Below, one piece after another: positions 16,827 to 25,835 of a stretch of 64,000 bases of DNA (position 1 is the stretch's first letter; every line of letters starts with the position of its first letter). The notes under the pieces were generated by a model that worked only from the letters and a program-made list of their open reading frames with translations, searched no databases and was not told the DNA's origin. Both the position numbers and the translations under genes were made by a program. The stretch is from the NCBI GenBank assembly GCA_903862955.1, contig CAIPAH010000022.1:240541-304540 (forward strand). The letters run 5' to 3'. This DNA comes from an uncultured Opitutia bacterium. GTDB taxonomy: Bacteria > Verrucomicrobiota > Verrucomicrobiia > Opitutales > Opitutaceae.

Positions 16827-17900
16827 CTACTTCGCCCACTCCATGGGCGGCGGCGACGTGAAATTCGATTTCACCGGCACGGGACCACCGTTCTTCATCG
16901 ATGTGCCCATTGCCTCGAGGATCTCGACGACGTGCGCAGCCTGCGCGCCCGTGGCGCGCTGCGGGCGGCCGGCGATCATCGCCTCGGCCATTTCCTCGAC
17001 GGCGCGCGCAAACTCCGTGCCCTTGAACGGCTCCCGCACGGGCGGCACCGTCACGAATGGCTGGTTCAGCGGCGCGAACTCCACGGGCGCGCCGAAATCC
17101 TGGAAGCTGCCGAGATACACGCTGCCGTCGTCACCGGAGAACTCCAGTCCCCCGCCCTGCTTGCCACCTTGGACGTAAAAATTTGCGGACAGCCGCGCAG
17201 TGAGACCTTCCTCGAACTCCAGCAGCGCCAGCACGTAATCCGGCGTGGTGATGGTGAACTTGCGGCCTTCCTTTGTGACGCGGTGGGGATAGACGACCTT
17301 GCCAGTCGCGGTCACGCGCCGCACCGGCCCGAACATCGTCGTGAGCAGCGTCAGCGGGTAAACGCCCACGTCCCACTGGATGCCAACCTCGTAGAACGGC
17401 TCCGGATTCGGGTGCCACGCCTCGATGCGGCCGTGGTTGATGTCAGCGTAAACGAGCCGCACGCGCCCCGCTTTTCCGCCGCGCAGGACTTTCCACGCCG
17501 TCTGCTGCGCCTCGCCCATGTAGGTGATCGGCGCGCTGCCCAGCCGGAGTTTCTTCGCCGCCGCCAGCTCCACCAACTCCTTCGCCTCAGCGTAATGCAC
17601 CGCCAGGGGTTTCTCGGTGTAGACATGCTTCCCGGCCAGCAGGCACTGCTTGATGACCTCGTAGTGCGCGAAATGGATCGTGAGGTTCACCACCAGCTCG
17701 ATCGTCGGGTCGGCCAGCAGCGCCGTCAGGCTGTCGTAGGCTTTGCCGCCATATTTCGCGGCGAAGTCCTTCGCCCGCGCCGGGTCGAGGTCGGAAAATC
17801 CCACGAGCTCGCAGGCGGCGTAGGTCTTGATGCGGTCGGCGTAGCGGTTGGCGATGTTGCCGCAGCCAACGATGGCGAGACGGATTTTACGGGTGGGCAT
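16827..17900 (-). CDS. Gfo/Idh/MocA-family oxidoreductase
   Basis: A 357-residue NAD(P)-dependent sugar dehydrogenase-type protein. The N-terminal Rossmann fold has IVGCGNIANRYADRI. The EKPLAV motif carries the catalytic lysine of the family, and a C-terminal substrate domain follows. No Tat signal, so cytoplasmic. It lies 28 bp downstream of a sugar-phosphate-isomerase-like gene (17929-18663) on the same strand. Such pairs usually act on the same oxidised sugar or inositol derivative, whose identity is not visible here. Confidence 0.92.
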   Translation of the reverse strand: MPTRKIRLAIVGCGNIANRYADRIKTYAACELVGFSDLDPARAKDFAAKYGGKAYDSLTALLADPTIELVVNLTIHFAHYEVIKQCLLAGKHVYTEKPLAVHYAEAKELVELAAAKKLRLGSAPITYMGEAQQTAWKVLRGGKAGRVRLVYADINHGRIEAWHPNPEPFYEVGIQWDVGVYPLTLLTTMFGPVRRVTATGKVVYPHRVTKEGRKFTITTPDYVLALLEFEEGLTARLSANFYVQGGKQGGGLEFSGDDGSVYLGSFQDFGAPVEFAPLNQPFVTVPPVREPFKGTEFARAVEEMAEAMIAGRPQRATGAQAAHVVEILEAMGTSMKNGGPVPVKSNFTSPPPMEWAK

Positions 17901-17928
17901 GGGAAAAGGGAGAAGCCTGGAGCGGAGT

Positions 17929-18663
17929 CTAGCGGCGGGTGACTTGCTGGACGCACCGCGTGAGCGCGGGGCCGGGGTCGGCGATGTCGCCTTCGTATTC
18001 GATGACGACGCTGGCGGTGTGCTCGTTGGCCTCCAGCAGCGCCAGCATGCGGGGCAGGTCGAGGTTGCCTTCGCCGATCACCACGTCCGACGGACGCCCA
18101 GCGCGATCGAAGACAAAGTCCTTCAGGTGGACGCCGTAGAGCCGGTCGGCGAACTTCTCCGCCATCGCGACCGGATTCTCGTGGGCGTCCAGCGCCCAGG
18201 CGGTGTCGAGGCAGAGGCCGATGCGGGGCGAAGTGGATGCAAACACCTGCGCGAGCATTTGGGCGCTGCCGAGCCAGTGACGACCGCCGTGGTTGTGGAT
18301 CGCGAGGCGCAGGTCGAACTCGTCCGCGAAGCGCTCAGCCGCGCGCCAGATTTCCGACCCGGCGCCCGGGTCAAAATCCACCGCGATCACCGACGCGCCG
18401 GCCTTCCGCATGAATTCGCCGAGCTTCCGCCAGTCCGCCAGGTTGCCGTCGAAGCGCGACACGCCGATGCTGGCAATGCGCACACCGGCGGCGCGGCACT
18501 GCGCAATCATGGCGTCGGCGTCGGTCCGGAAGTCGCCATGCACGCCGCTGAGTTCGACGGTTGAGACGCCACAGGCCTTCAGCCGGGGCAGGACTTCGCC
18601 GAGGGTTTTGAAGCCGCGAAAGCAGTAGCTCTGGATGCCGAGCTGGGCGGGGAGGTTTTTCAT
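17929..18663 (-). CDS. Sugar phosphate isomerase/epimerase (xylose isomerase-like TIM barrel)
   Basis: 244 residues beginning MKNLPAQLGIQSYCFRGFK, the standard opening of AP-endonuclease-2-like sugar isomerases. The barrel residues include ELSGVHGDFR, LAIHNHGGRHWLG, GLCLDTAWAL and YGVHLKDFVFD, where Glu/Asp/His bind the divalent metal. First gene of an operon with the Gfo/Idh oxidoreductase. Start at ATG 18663. Confidence 0.9.
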   Translation of the reverse strand: MKNLPAQLGIQSYCFRGFKTLGEVLPRLKACGVSTVELSGVHGDFRTDADAMIAQCRAAGVRIASIGVSRFDGNLADWRKLGEFMRKAGASVIAVDFDPGAGSEIWRAAERFADEFDLRLAIHNHGGRHWLGSAQMLAQVFASTSPRIGLCLDTAWALDAHENPVAMAEKFADRLYGVHLKDFVFDRAGRPSDVVIGEGNLDLPRMLALLEANEHTASVVIEYEGDIADPGPALTRCVQQVTRR

Positions 18664-18737
18664 GGGGCAGCCTTGGGGAAGGCACATACTGGACCGACCG
18701 CCCGCCCGCTGGCAATCCCAGCCCAGCCGGAAGGGAG

Positions 18738-18808
18738 TTTAGCCGGAAGCCAGGAAACCATGAAACAGACTGCATTCAGTTTTCCTGGCTTCCTGGCTTC
18801 CGGCTAAA
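18738..18808. repeat. Inverted repeat (TTTAGCCGGAAGCCAGGAAA family)
   Basis: TTTAGCCGGAAGCCAGGAAA (18738-18757) is complementary at 19 of 20 positions to 18789-18808. The right side contains an extra tandem TCCTGGCT unit. It stands between divergent genes, so it is not a simple terminator. Confidence 0.75.
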
Positions 18809-18862
18809 AATCGCTTTGACCCGGCCGCTTGCAGGATGCGCAAACCCGCCCACACTCGCTGC

Positions 18863-19822
18863 ATGGCCACCAGCGCCCAGTTTCCCGAGGAGAACGCCGA
18901 GGATGGCGCCTTCGAGCGACAGGAGGATGCGTTTCGCGACTGGGTCCGCGCCGATGGTTCCACGCCCTACCCGCCGATGCCCGGGCGTTATCACCTTTAT
19001 GTGTCGCTGGCCTGTCCGTGGGCGCATCGCACACTGATCGTCCGCCATCTCAAGCGGTTGGACTCCGTCGTCGGCGTGACCATCGTTGATCCCGTGCGCG
19101 ACGAGCGCGGCTGGGCGTTTCGCGACGGCCCCGGGTTTTCCCGCGATCCGGTCAACGGTTTCAAGTTCCTCAGCGAGGCGTATCTCGCGTCCGATCCGAA
19201 ATTCCGCGGGCGCTGGACCGTGCCGGTGCTCTGGGACAAACAAACCAAGCGCATCGTCAGCAATTCGGAGGACGACCTCTGCCGGATGTTCAACTCGGAG
19301 TTCCCGGCCGGTGCGCCCGGCACGCCCAACCTGTTTCCCGCCGACCTCGCGGGCCCGCAGGCAAAATTGAGCGAGCAGATCTACGAGCACGTGAACAACG
19401 GCGTGTATCGCGCCGGATTCGCGACGACGCAGGCCGCCTACGAGGCGGGCGCGCGCGACGTGTTCGCGATGCTGGACCAGCTCGAGTCGCGGCTGGCGGA
19501 CCGGCGGTATCTTTTTGGCGACCGGATGGTCGAGACCGACTGGCGGCTGTTCTGCACGCTGGTGAGGTTCGACGCGGTCTACCACGGGCACTTCAAGTGC
19601 AACCTGCGCCGCATCGTGGATTACCCGAACCTCCAGGGTTACCTGCTCGATCTCTACCAGACGCCCGGCATCGCGGACACGGTGAATTTCGACCACATCA
19701 AGCGGCACTACTACGTCACCCACACCGAGATCAACCCGACCCAGATCGTGCCGATTGGCCCCCTGCTTGATTTCACGCGGCGGCATGGTCGCGAGCGGCT
19801 GGGTTCCAGCGCGAAGAGTTAG
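18863..19822 (+). CDS. Glutathionyl-hydroquinone reductase (Xi-class GST, YqjG-like)
   Basis: 319 residues. The catalytic cysteine lies in SLACPWAHRTLIVRHLK (~residue 50), the mark of Xi-class transferases, which use Cys rather than Ser/Tyr to remove glutathione from hydroquinones. The following WTVPVLWDKQTKRIVSNSE holds the glutathione-contacting VPVLW and NSE. The C-terminal helical domain contains ETDWRLFCTLVRFDAVYHGHFKCN, also typical. Start at ATG 18863; a codon nine residues upstream is possible. The palindrome just upstream may separate it from the divergent epimerase operon. Confidence 0.93.
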   Translation: MATSAQFPEENAEDGAFERQEDAFRDWVRADGSTPYPPMPGRYHLYVSLACPWAHRTLIVRHLKRLDSVVGVTIVDPVRDERGWAFRDGPGFSRDPVNGFKFLSEAYLASDPKFRGRWTVPVLWDKQTKRIVSNSEDDLCRMFNSEFPAGAPGTPNLFPADLAGPQAKLSEQIYEHVNNGVYRAGFATTQAAYEAGARDVFAMLDQLESRLADRRYLFGDRMVETDWRLFCTLVRFDAVYHGHFKCNLRRIVDYPNLQGYLLDLYQTPGIADTVNFDHIKRHYYVTHTEINPTQIVPIGPLLDFTRRHGRERLGSSAKS

Positions 19823-19894
19823 ACCCCTGCCGTGGTGGCAAGCCGGGCCGAAGTTAGAGGGTGACTCTGCGGCACGCGTGCGTTCGATGGCGCG

Positions 19895-20917
19895 ATGAAA
19901 GTGCTTATCATCGGCGGCACCGGCTTGATCTCCACGGGCATCGTGAAGGCGCTCCGGGCGCGCGGCGCCGACATCACCGTGTTCAACCGCGGCCAGACCG
20001 ACGACCGCCTCGGGTCCGGGACGCGGCATCTCACGGGCGACCGCAACCAATTTCCCGCCTTCGAGTTCGCCATGGCCGCGAGCGGTTCGTGGGATGTCGT
20101 GATCGACATGATCTGTTTCCGCCCCGACCAGGCCGAGAGCGACGTGCGTGCGTTCGCCGGTCGCTGCGGGCATTTTATTTTCTGCAGCACGGTCTGCACT
20201 TACGGCAACACCCAGACCGCCGTGCCCACCACGGAGAAAACGCCCCAGGCGCCCCTCTCCACCTACGGCCGCGACAAGGTCGCGTGCGAACAGGTCTTCC
20301 TGCGCGCCAACGCCGCCGGAAAAATGCCCGTCACGATCTTCCGGCCTTCGCACACCTACGGCCCCGGCGGCAACGTGATCAACAACCTCGGCTGGGAGGC
20401 GACCTTCGTCGACCGGCTGCGGAAGGGCCGGCCCATCATCGTCAGCGGCGACGGCCACGGACTCTGGCAGAGCGCGTTTTCCGAGGACGTCGGCGTGGGT
20501 TTCGCCGGCGTCGCGGGCCAATCCGCCTCGTTCGGCGAGGCCTACAACGTCACGGGCGATGAGATCGTGACCTGGGACGAATACACCCAGCGCACCGCCG
20601 CCGCCATTGGGGCTCCCGCCCCTCGCCTGGTGCACATTCCCACCGACCTGCTGCTGTCCATCGACCGCAAGCGCTTCGTGGCGCTGGAGGAAATTTTCCG
20701 GTTTCACGGCGTCTACTCGAGCGAGAAGCTCAAGCGCGCGGTCCCCGCTTACCGCACGGCCACACCGTATGCCGAGGGCGTGAAACGCACCGTCGCGTGG
20801 ATGGACCAGCACGACAAAGTCGTGTCGGCAGACAGCGACCCGTTCGAAGACCGACTGGTGGCGGCGTGGGATAAGTTCGCCGGCGATGCCGTGAAGCTGC
20901 TCGCGCCGCGGGCGTGA
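19895..20917 (+). CDS. NAD-dependent epimerase/dehydratase (extended SDR)
   Basis: 340 residues. MKVLIIGGTGLISTGIV is the glycine-rich dinucleotide site. The catalytic Tyr-x-x-x-Lys appears as STYGRDKVACE, and FRPSHTYGPGG follows as in sugar-nucleotide epimerases. The substrate is unknown; relatives include chloroplast stem-loop-binding-type SDRs. It is 72 bp after the GST gene on the same strand. Confidence 0.88.
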   Translation: MKVLIIGGTGLISTGIVKALRARGADITVFNRGQTDDRLGSGTRHLTGDRNQFPAFEFAMAASGSWDVVIDMICFRPDQAESDVRAFAGRCGHFIFCSTVCTYGNTQTAVPTTEKTPQAPLSTYGRDKVACEQVFLRANAAGKMPVTIFRPSHTYGPGGNVINNLGWEATFVDRLRKGRPIIVSGDGHGLWQSAFSEDVGVGFAGVAGQSASFGEAYNVTGDEIVTWDEYTQRTAAAIGAPAPRLVHIPTDLLLSIDRKRFVALEEIFRFHGVYSSEKLKRAVPAYRTATPYAEGVKRTVAWMDQHDKVVSADSDPFEDRLVAAWDKFAGDAVKLLAPRA

Positions 20918-20938
20918 CGGGCACGCCAATGCCGGCGG

Positions 20939-22411
20939 CTACTTGAGCGCCTTGAAGTCGATGTAGCCGCGCTCCACGTCGGTGTAAACTAGCTGCACGG
21001 TCAGGCGGTCGCCGACCTTTCGGCCCGCGAAGCCCTCCACCAGTTTCCCTTCCACCGGCGGCTGAGCGAGCCGGGCAAAGGTGCCCTTGTCGGAGGCACC
21101 GGTGATCGTGGCCTCGAAGGATGCGCCGATCCGGGTGGACAGCAGCATCGCCGCCGCGGACTTCACGACCTGTCGCTCCACCTTCTTGGCGGCGTCTTCC
21201 TGGTCGGTGCAATGCTGCGCGAGCGCCGTCAGCTCGTCGTTCGAATACGGCACCGGCCGGCCCGCCAGCGCCGCCTTGACGAGGCGCTGACCCAGCAAAT
21301 CCGGGAAGCGGCGGTTCGGCGCGGTGGAATGGGCATAGTCCCGGACCGCGAGGCCGAAATGCCCGGGCACGGAGCCGCCGGGAAATTCCACCACATATTC
21401 GCCCTTGCCGAGCAGCTTGATGACGCTGAGCGACAGGTCGGGAAAATACGCGGGATCCGCCACGCGGGCCGCGAGCAGGAATTTCTCCAGCGCCACGTTG
21501 TCCGGCGCCTTCGGCAGGACAAAATTCCGCGCCGCCGCCAGCTCGACGATCCGGTCCCAGTGCGTCGGCGTGCGCACCACGCGCCGCACCGAGGGAGATT
21601 TCTTCGCGGTCAGGAACCGCGCCACCACGCCGTTGGCGGCAACCATCAGCTCCTCGATGAGATTCTTCGCGACGTTGCTCTCGTCCGCCCGCAAATCCTG
21701 CAGAATGTCGCCCACGTAAACCGGCCGCGCCTCGAGCGTCTGCAGGGAAAGCGCGCCGCGCATGTGCCGTTTCTCCCGCAGCACCTGCGCCATCCGGTGC
21801 TGCAGCCGCAGGTTGTCCGCGAGGCCGGCGACAGCCCCGATCGGCGAGGGCTGCGGGCCCGTGCCCTCCAGCCACGCCGCGACGCTGTTGTATGCGAGCT
21901 TGGCGTGGTTCCGGACCTGGGCCTCGTAAACGTCCGAATGTCCCAGGGCGCCATCCGCGGTGAAGGTCATGTCCACGACAATCGCCAGCCGGTCCGCCGC
22001 AAAGTTGAGCGACGTCAGGTTGGTCGAGAGCTTCTCCGGCAACATCGGAAAGATCTGTCCCGCCGTGTAAACGGACGTGGTGTTCTCCCGGGCATGGGCG
22101 TCGATCGCCGAGCCGGGTTTGACCAGCGATGCAACGTCGGCCACCGCCACCATCAGGCGAACCGAGCCATCGGGCCGCGCTTCGCCCACCGACAGCTGGT
22201 CCAGATCGAGCGAGTCATCGTTGTCGATCGAGCACCACAGCAGGCTCCGGAGATCCCGCGCCGTCGCGGGCCGTTCCGCCGGGCCGTGGATCGCGTTCAA
22301 CTCCACGAGTGCTGCCGGGGAAAAATCCGGCTCCAGTCCGCGCTCGCGCATCACGCGGTGGGCAATCCGTTGCAACACATAGCGGGACTGCCCGTTGGTC
22401 GGATTCGTCAT
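20939..22411 (-). CDS. RNB-domain 3'-5' exoribonuclease (RNase II/R family)
   Basis: 490 residues. The RNB catalytic core starts with CSIDNDDSLDLDQLS, containing the clustered aspartates that bind two Mg ions. The downstream segments FPMLPEKLSTNLTSLNF and YAHSTAPNRRFPDLL match the RNase II/R signature (S-T-A-P-x-R-R). A short C-terminal S1-like region ends in YTDVERGYIDFKALK. It lacks the N-terminal cold-shock domains of full-length RNase R (~800 residues), so it is a compact form, seen also in cyanobacteria and other groups. Hydrolyses single-stranded RNA processively. Confidence 0.9.
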   Translation of the reverse strand: MTNPTNGQSRYVLQRIAHRVMRERGLEPDFSPAALVELNAIHGPAERPATARDLRSLLWCSIDNDDSLDLDQLSVGEARPDGSVRLMVAVADVASLVKPGSAIDAHARENTTSVYTAGQIFPMLPEKLSTNLTSLNFAADRLAIVVDMTFTADGALGHSDVYEAQVRNHAKLAYNSVAAWLEGTGPQPSPIGAVAGLADNLRLQHRMAQVLREKRHMRGALSLQTLEARPVYVGDILQDLRADESNVAKNLIEELMVAANGVVARFLTAKKSPSVRRVVRTPTHWDRIVELAAARNFVLPKAPDNVALEKFLLAARVADPAYFPDLSLSVIKLLGKGEYVVEFPGGSVPGHFGLAVRDYAHSTAPNRRFPDLLGQRLVKAALAGRPVPYSNDELTALAQHCTDQEDAAKKVERQVVKSAAAMLLSTRIGASFEATITGASDKGTFARLAQPPVEGKLVEGFAGRKVGDRLTVQLVYTDVERGYIDFKALK

Positions 22412-22507
22412 GGGAAATTTGCTGGATGCCAGCTCACCGCGTCGCGATCAATGCGGGCCTGCGGGTGGCCACGGTGCCGTTCACCAGGTTGCGTCCCACC
22501 CGCCTGC

Positions 22508-23761
22508 TCACCGGCCAGCGTGCTCCAGCGCCTCGGTCATCAGCGGGAGCGTGTAGAACCGCGCGAAGACCTGCGCCGCGGCGTGGATGCTGCGGGGCGC
22601 GCGGCTGGCCTCGTGCACGGCGCTCACGATGATGGCGCCGACGACATTGGGCGTGAGCTCCGGCCAGTCGTGCGGCTGCGGCGTGCCCTTGTCCAAAAAG
22701 GCCACGCGCCCGTCCGCCGCCATGTAAACGGCCACCTGCCGGGGCGTCTTCTCCGTCGAAAGCTCCCGCACGATCAGGGGCCGCTGCGCCGAATAGCGGC
22801 GCAGGTCGAGGTCGAGCCATTCCTTCAGCGCCGCGAGCTGCTCCGCATTCCGCAGCATCTGCTTCAGGCCCGCCGGGGCCGACGGCGCCTCGGCCTTGTC
22901 CCGCAAGGCAGCGACCAGGCCGTTGAAATCGTATTTGTCCAGGTAGCGCTCGTGCAGCTGCGCCATCGCGTTGCGGCGCTTGTTGAAGCCGGTCGCCAGG
23001 GTGTCGGCGAGGTCGGTCTTTTCCTGCACCACGGCCGGCGCCGCAACGGGCCCGGCCGGAGGCGGGGCGGGTTCGCGTCCGCGGAACACCACCACGGCCA
23101 GGATCGCGGCCACGACCACCGCCCCCGCGCCGATGAGCCAGGGAAGCTTGCTCCCGGCCGACGACGCCCGCGGCGTCGGCGCACCGCGCGGGCCGCCCTT
23201 GGCGTCCAGGGCCTGCGCCTCGAGCAACAGCTGGTAGACGGGCATGGCGTGGGAAATATTCTTCAACTCGCGCTCTCCGAGGCTGACCACGTTCATCTCG
23301 AGCTTGTTCTTCACCACGTCGTAAACCGTCTGGGAAATGCAGATGCCGCCGGGTTCGGCCTCGGCCTGGAGGCGCGACGCGATGTTCACGCCGTCCCCCA
23401 TCACATCCTGATCCTGCACCAGCACGTCGCCGAGGTGAATGCCGATGCGATGCTGCAACCCGCCACCGGCCGCGTGTTTCGCTTCGGCGGCGAACTGCCG
23501 CTGCATCGCCAGCGCACAGGCCACGGCCTGCACTGCGCTCGTGAACGTGAGCAAGAGGCCGTCACCGGTTGTTTTCAGGACCGCCCCCTCATGCTCGGCG
23601 CAGATCCGGCGCATCTCCGCGAAATCCCGTTGCAGCAGTTTGAGCGTTCCCAGCTCGTCCGCCTGCATGCGCGCACTGAAGCTCACCACGTCAGTGAAGA
23701 CGATGGCGGCGAGCGCGCGCTGGTGAGGGGAGTGCCCAGGGGAAGGCGTGGCCGGGGTCAT
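22508..23761 (-). CDS. Class III adenylate/guanylate cyclase with single TM and C-terminal extracytoplasmic domain
   Basis: 417 residues. The cyclase domain is N-terminal (about 15-180). The metal aspartates are in IVFTDVVSFS and KTTGDGLLLTF, and the transition-state Asn/Arg are in GDGVNIASRLQAEA. Lys before TTGDG and the Asp in QDVMGDG suggest ATP specificity. One TM helix (LPWLIGAGAVVVAAILAVVV, ~210-230) follows, then a Pro-rich linker and a ~180-residue domain of unknown type. The catalytic domain precedes the membrane segment, opposite to most receptor cyclases. Start at ATG 23761. Confidence 0.85.
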   Translation of the reverse strand: MTPATPSPGHSPHQRALAAIVFTDVVSFSARMQADELGTLKLLQRDFAEMRRICAEHEGAVLKTTGDGLLLTFTSAVQAVACALAMQRQFAAEAKHAAGGGLQHRIGIHLGDVLVQDQDVMGDGVNIASRLQAEAEPGGICISQTVYDVVKNKLEMNVVSLGERELKNISHAMPVYQLLLEAQALDAKGGPRGAPTPRASSAGSKLPWLIGAGAVVVAAILAVVVFRGREPAPPPAGPVAAPAVVQEKTDLADTLATGFNKRRNAMAQLHERYLDKYDFNGLVAALRDKAEAPSAPAGLKQMLRNAEQLAALKEWLDLDLRRYSAQRPLIVRELSTEKTPRQVAVYMAADGRVAFLDKGTPQPHDWPELTPNVVGAIIVSAVHEASRAPRSIHAAAQVFARFYTLPLMTEALEHAGR

Positions 23762-23845
23762 GCGACCCCTTGCAGATAAGAATCCCCGCGCCCGAAGCAA
23801 CCCCGGGCCGTCCGGTGCGTAAAGTCCTCCCGGCGCGGCGGCGGC

Positions 23846-24685
23846 CTATTTCGCCTTGGGTGGGGGCGCCGGCGGCGTCTCGACCACCTCAGGCTTGCCC
23901 ACATATACTCGGCCTTCGGGCACGGGTTTGTAGATGTCGACCTCCTCCTCCTTGATCTCCTTGTCGAAATAGTGCCCGGCGTTCGCCAGCATCTCGGCCG
24001 CCACGCGGTTCAGGTCGCGGTGGTCGGGATCGTCCACCAGCACCATCGTGTGCCAGAGCATCTTGGGCTTGGCCTTCGGGTCGGTCGGAAACTCCCACGC
24101 GGTCACGCGGATGAAGAGTTTCTCGTATTGGGCTTTCTGCAGCTTCTGCTCGAAGCCCGTGCCCATTTCCTTGAACAACTGTTCGCCCATGCCGGTGATC
24201 GAGACCGTCGGCGCATCAATCCCGCCGACCGCGCTGAAGCCGCCGGGCGTCTCGGGCCCCGCGCCCGCGAGATACGGATTCCGCAGCCAGCCGCGGCCGT
24301 AGTGCATGCTGATGACGATCTGCGGGCGCTGGCCCTTGGCCACGCGCTGGAAGCCGTTGTTGTCGAGCTCCCGCGCCACCAGCGCCGCGATCAGGTTGCC
24401 ATCCGCGGGGATCACCAGCTTGCTGTCCGACGTGACCAGCTGCGGCGGCAGCATGCCGTAAATCTTGCCGTGCACGGGGTTCGCCCCGGACTTGCCAAAG
24501 ACCTTGTCGTCAATCGACGACCGAATCCCGATGTCCATTTCCTGTGCCCGCGCTGCCACGAGCCCCAGGCAAAGGCCGGCGGTCAAAAACAGCCACCGGC
24601 CAGATCGGGACGCGGCGGCGACAACATCGGGGCGCAAAATGCCTTGGGCCGACGACAGAATGGAAGTGCGGACGAGGGTCTTCAT
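23846..24685 (-). CDS. Secreted hypothetical protein
   Basis: 279 residues, function not recognised. N-terminal hydrophobic segment RWLFLTAGLCLGLVAARAQ is a signal peptide preceded by an unusually long (~30-residue) n-region, so the real start may be later. The mature part contains MHYGRGWLRNPYL and LFIRVTAWEFP and ends in Pro/Lys (ETPPAPPPKAK). It resembles the lipoprotein/DUF4136 type of small envelope proteins only loosely. A small perfect hairpin (ACCTAG/CTAGGT, 24700-24716) lies in its leader. Confidence 0.55.
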   Translation of the reverse strand: MKTLVRTSILSSAQGILRPDVVAAASRSGRWLFLTAGLCLGLVAARAQEMDIGIRSSIDDKVFGKSGANPVHGKIYGMLPPQLVTSDSKLVIPADGNLIAALVARELDNNGFQRVAKGQRPQIVISMHYGRGWLRNPYLAGAGPETPGGFSAVGGIDAPTVSITGMGEQLFKEMGTGFEQKLQKAQYEKLFIRVTAWEFPTDPKAKPKMLWHTMVLVDDPDHRDLNRVAAEMLANAGHYFDKEIKEEEVDIYKPVPEGRVYVGKPEVVETPPAPPPKAK

Positions 24686-24800
24686 GGGAAAAGGGGCTTA
24701 CCTAGCTTTTCTAGGTGAATAGAAGGTTCTCTCCTTTTGGAATGCAATGCGATTCTCGCGGCCGCGCAACTGGCCGAAGCGGGCGTCGGGCCAAGCCGGC

Positions 24801-25835
24801 TCAGCGGCGTACGATGGGCGTCAGCGCCAGTCGGAAACCGATGAACTGGGACCGCCCATCGGGCGAACTCCACGCGCGGTTCGCCGCACGGCAAGCCGCG
24901 GGACCGCTGTGCCAGCAGCCGCCGCGCACCGCGCGGTCGGCACCGGCCTTGGCGCCTTCCGGGTCGGTCACTTCCCCACCCGGAAGATTTTCCGGGGCCC
25001 GGTCGCGGCACCATTGGTAAACATTGCCCAGCATGTCGCACAGGCCCCAAGCATTGGGCGCCTTCAGCCCCACCGCGCGCGGACCCGCCTGGCCTTCGGG
25101 ACCCTGCGTCCCAGACACCGTTCCCCACGGCGGGCCGCGATAGCCTTGGAAACTGTTACCGGCGTGCCACGCAATGTCGTCGAGCCCCGCGACAAGATTG
25201 CTTCCCGGCTGCACGAGCGATTCGGCATAAGTGGCTCCAGTGGTGCCTGCCCGGCAGGCGTATTCCCACTGGGCCTCAGTGGGCAGGCTGAACTCGTATC
25301 CCACTGGGAGAGTCCCCTCGGCCCGGGCCCGGGCGTTCAGTCGCTCGCAAAACTCCACCGCGTCGCCCCAGCTCACGAGATACATCGCCACGCTGTCATC
25401 GGCCCCGGCGAGCAGGTTGGAAAGTTCGGCATTCCCCGGCGCGGCTTTTTGCGCCTGGACAGCGAGGTCCGTGCCCATCACCGCGCGCCACTGGCCGTGC
25501 GTCACGGGAGTGCGTCCGAGCCAATACGGCCGCGAGAGCGTCACCATCGTCGTCGGCCCCTCCGCCGCGGTGCGCCCTGGTTCCCCGAACAAGCTCCCCA
25601 TCCGGAACTTGCCCGCGGGAATCGCGCGCATTTCCAAGCCGAGTTCATCGATGGTGAACGCCACGCCCGGGAACGGCCGTGCCGCGAGCAGGCGGCTGCC
25701 GCCCGTCGCGCCGGTCGCGGGAGCCGGCTCTGGATCGCGCGCGCAACCCGTCAGCGCCAGCGCCGCCGCCAAGGCGAGAATCGCGGCCATCGCGCAGTGA
25801 GAAATCCGGAAATTTCGCGGCATCGTCCGGTTCAT
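24801..25835 (-). CDS. Formylglycine-generating-enzyme (SUMF1)-like lipoprotein
   Basis: 344 residues. A lipoprotein signal ends in LALTGC, followed by an FGE-sulfatase domain: AGKFRMGS, LGRTPVTHGQWRAVMG, FSLPTEAQWEYACRAGT, GLCDMLGNVYQWC, and RGGCWHSGPAACRAANR near the end. In true FGE the motif GGSFLC...C carries two copper-binding cysteines. Here the first is Ser and only the second remains, with an additional Cys in RGGC, so formylglycine formation is doubtful. Its ATG overlaps the stop of the upstream lipase-maturation-factor gene by 4 nt (ATGA), implying translational coupling. Confidence 0.85.
   Translation of the reverse strand: MNRTMPRNFRISHCAMAAILALAAALALTGCARDPEPAPATGATGGSRLLAARPFPGVAFTIDELGLEMRAIPAGKFRMGSLFGEPGRTAAEGPTTMVTLSRPYWLGRTPVTHGQWRAVMGTDLAVQAQKAAPGNAELSNLLAGADDSVAMYLVSWGDAVEFCERLNARARAEGTLPVGYEFSLPTEAQWEYACRAGTTGATYAESLVQPGSNLVAGLDDIAWHAGNSFQGYRGPPWGTVSGTQGPEGQAGPRAVGLKAPNAWGLCDMLGNVYQWCRDRAPENLPGGEVTDPEGAKAGADRAVRGGCWHSGPAACRAANRAWSSPDGRSQFIGFRLALTPIVRR

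Noticed and set aside
18776..20929. A 717-codon minus-strand frame over the GST and SDR genes
   Set aside because: Antisense of two clear genes.
21212..23779. A 855-codon plus-strand frame over the RNB and cyclase genes
   Set aside because: Antisense of two clear genes.
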